Of a DNA stretch of 64,000 bases, positions 62,267-64,000 are shown piece by piece. Made by a program: the position numbers and the translations under genes. Source of the stretch: Leeia speluncae (GTDB lineage: Bacteria; Pseudomonadota; Gammaproteobacteria; Burkholderiales; Leeiaceae); assembly GCF_020564625.1 (NCBI RefSeq), contig NZ_JAJBZT010000007.1, positions 62,001 through 126,000 on the forward strand. Reading direction: 5' to 3'. Under the pieces are notes generated by a model, which had not been told where the DNA came from, did not search any database, and saw only the letters and a list, made by a program, of their open reading frames with translations. Numbering within the stretch: position 1 is the stretch's first letter; each line of letters begins with the position of its first letter.

Positions 62267-64000
62267 TTGATTGAACCCCCTAGGTTATCGATGAGCGAAC
62301 TGACTTGATCCACCACACTATTTTGATCTACGGTTGCCTCAGCGATCGAACTCACCCTAGAGGCGGTATTTCTCACACTATGCAAGATGCCTTCGAAACT
62401 GCTTGCAACGGTACGATTAATCTCCGCACCTTCTCTGACGTGTCGGTTAGCCTCTTCAATTTGCTGATGGATTTCTTTGGCCGCTTGGGCGCAGCGCTCT
62501 GCTAGTTTACGAACTTCGGCTGCCACCACAGAGAAGCCCACACCATGATGACCAGCTCTGGCAGCTTCGATCGCAGCATTGAAGGCGAGTAGGTTGGTTT
62601 GGTTGGCAATTTCGCTAATGATTTTGACGATTTCAGTCACTTTTATTGAGCTTTGCTCAATCTCGGTAATTGCTTTAATCGACTGCTTGAGGTTTTCATA
62701 GCCCTTAGTTGCTACTTCTGTGGTTTCATGCGCCATGTCTGCAGCGACACTAGAATGAGAGGCAATCGAATTGATGCTGCTCACCAGTGTTTTTACACTA
62801 TCGGCCATGAGTTGAGATTTTTCTTTGATCTGTTCTTCTAGTTGTACTTCTTGGGTGACATCGTAGGCATATTTGATGATCTTAATCACTTTGCCATTTA
62901 GGTCTAAGATAGGGTTGTACGTCGCCTGAATCCAGACATCGCGGCTAAATTTACCAACCCGGTGGAAGCGTCCACTGTAATACTTACCTTCACTAAGCGT
63001 TAGCCAGAACACGCGATATTCTTCGCTTAAGGTGTACTCCGTCGTACAGAAGATACTATGGTGCTGACCTTGGATTTCTCGGTAGGTGTAACCCATCGCG
63101 GCAAGGAAGTTTCGGTTGGCGTATAGCACGTGGCCTGTCAGATCAAACTCGACAACTGCAAGCCCTTTGTCTACCGCAGCTACTTTCGCTTCGTCTAGCG
63201 CCGTACGCATTTTTTGTTCGGTGACGTCTGTCGCAAACTTCACGACTTTAAACGGTTGGCCGTGCTGATCAAACACCGGGTTGTAGTTGGCTTGAATCCA
63301 AACCTCTTCGCCACCGCAGCCAATCCGTTTGTATTCGCCGTGGAAGTATTCGCCTCGGCACAATTTATCCCAGAAGGCCTGATACTCTGACGTAGAGGAT
63401 TCTTTGGGATCGACAAAAATGCGGTGATGCATACCAATAATTTGCTCTAGTCGATATCCAAATAGGTTTAGGAAGTTCTCATTGGCATTCAGTACTTTGC
63501 CGGTCATATCAAATTCGATGACGGCTTGAGCGCGGTTAATAGCTTTTAATTTGCCATCAATTTCTAGTTGTTGCAGTTTTGCTTTAGTGATATCTCTAGC
63601 AATCATAATCACTTTTGATAGTGATCCATCTAACCCCATGACCGGGCTAAAGGTTGCTCCAAACCAAATCTCATTTCCATTATGGCTTTTACGGCGAATT
63701 TCCTCTCGTACAGAGGTTCCCTCATGTAGGCGATGCCAAATGCTAAGATAGTGGTTTGACGTAAGATCTTCTTCATAAATAAAGTTTGATTCACCCATGC
63801 CAATTAATTCTGCCATCCTATAATCCAATGCATTTGCAATGTTTTCATTAGCAAATAGCACAATACCTTGTCTGTCTAATTCAAGCATACAACTACTGGC
63901 AGATATTGCATTTAGACGGGACTCATTTTCAAAAGAACAGATTTTTTGTCTTGAAATGTCTTGGCAATATTTGACTACTTTGACGGGCTGACCTTCAATA
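62263..64000 (-). CDS. Soluble multi-PAS methyl-accepting chemotaxis protein (5' part outside window)
   Basis: The reading frame is open across the right edge: upstream of the ATG at 63888 it continues with [11 protein letters not shown], the end of a further PAS domain, so that ATG is not the true start. Visible are three full PAS domains, each ending in a [20 protein letters not shown] or [10 protein letters not shown] motif that marks the PAC region. A short C-terminal MCP signalling domain (about the last 180 residues) follows, with [18 protein letters not shown] and [14 protein letters not shown]. No membrane helix is seen, so it is cytoplasmic unless the missing start has one. The PAS domains suggest sensing of redox, oxygen or an intracellular ligand. 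It is coupled to the triple-CheW protein. Confidence 0.92.
   Translation of the reverse strand, partial: IEGQPVKVVKYCQDISRQKICSFENESRLNAISASSCMLELDRQGIVLFANENIANALDYRMAELIGMGESNFIYEEDLTSNHYLSIWHRLHEGTSVREEIRRKSHNGNEIWFGATFSPVMGLDGSLSKVIMIARDITKAKLQQLEIDGKLKAINRAQAVIEFDMTGKVLNANENFLNLFGYRLEQIIGMHHRIFVDPKESSTSEYQAFWDKLCRGEYFHGEYKRIGCGGEEVWIQANYNPVFDQHGQPFKVVKFATDVTEQKMRTALDEAKVAAVDKGLAVVEFDLTGHVLYANRNFLAAMGYTYREIQGQHHSIFCTTEYTLSEEYRVFWLTLSEGKYYSGRFHRVGKFSRDVWIQATYNPILDLNGKVIKIIKYAYDVTQEVQLEEQIKEKSQLMADSVKTLVSSINSIASHSSVAADMAHETTEVATKGYENLKQSIKAITEIEQSSIKVTEIVKIISEIANQTNLLAFNAAIEAARAGHHGVGFSVVAAEVRKLAERCAQAAKEIHQQIEEANRHVREGAEINRTVASSFEGILHSVRNTASRVSSIAEATVDQNSVVDQVSSLIDNLGGSIK

Noticed and set aside
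63240-63888. ATG at 63888 as the true start of the PAS receptor
   Set aside because: The frame stays open to the window edge and encodes the end of another PAS domain, so the gene begins beyond 64000.
1-64000. Mobile element, prophage, CRISPR array or defence island
   Set aside because: No transposase, integrase, phage structural gene, spacer-repeat pattern or composition break was seen; recBCD and DNA-repair genes are housekeeping.

Overview
The window is a chromosomal stretch of a Gram-negative bacterium, most probably a Betaproteobacterium of the Neisseriales/Chromobacteriaceae type. This is inferred from gene content and order, not from a marker-gene search: xseB-ispA-dxs, bamE facing fur, recN-nadK facing hrcA-hemH, a DUF3079 protein, adjacent aat and bpt transferases, and RecBCD. 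Base composition looks moderately AT-rich throughout, with no abrupt change that would suggest an island. I see no transposase, phage gene, CRISPR array, rRNA or replication origin. The left edge cuts dxs, and the right edge cuts a PAS-chemoreceptor gene.

Layout. 1-4200 (minus): dxs', ispA, xseB (isoprenoid precursors, exonuclease VII) and uvrA. 4264-8636 (minus): an envelope set (patatin-like lipoprotein, L,D-transpeptidase-fold protein, membrane M48 protease), an AIM24 protein and a phosphopantetheinyl transferase. 8735-11050 (plus): a DinG/YoaA helicase and a small secreted Lys/Ala-rich protein behind an unusually structured leader. 11047-12252 (minus): a short YbaL-like antiporter. 12443-21238 (plus): recC-recB-recD in overlapping order. 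21331-24559: DUF3079, then a periplasmic molybdopterin-fold protein whose stop overlaps a hybrid histidine kinase. 24738-27127: lysC, nudK, tRNA-Ser(GCU) and two identical tRNA-Arg(ACG). 27224-30886: a TPP riboswitch and thiBPQ. 30896-34295: msrA (minus), then a DUF1289 gene, dusC and a cysteine-cluster gene in overlapping order, then a trans-sulfuration-type PLP enzyme. 34381-38468: PCu(A)C chaperone, HAD phosphatase, trmB, and an orphan TorT-like protein with a YjdF-like membrane protein. 38617-42840: pgi, pncC and ABC-F yheS. 43121-49462: an unknown small protein, TraB/GumN, dapB, bamE, fur, aat, bpt and an MltF-like transglycosylase. 49510-56392 (minus): dnaE, an internally duplicated unknown protein, recN and nadK. 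56549-59314 (plus): hrcA, hemH and a hemerythrin. 59405-64000 (minus): two GNAT acetyltransferases, a three-domain CheW protein and a soluble multi-PAS chemoreceptor.

Most of the window is housekeeping: DNA repair, amino-acid and cofactor metabolism, tRNA and protein quality control. The parts that deserve a second look are regulatory. Two pairs of 11-bp direct repeats lie between the YjdF-like gene and pgi and resemble OmpR-family operators. A nested inverted-repeat leader covers the ribosome site of the small basic protein. A cysteine-free molybdopterin-fold protein is coupled to a hybrid kinase. An orphan TorT stands without TorS/TorR. A 216-residue unknown protein is built from two copies of one unit, and a soluble PAS receptor is fused by overlap to a triple-CheW scaffold.
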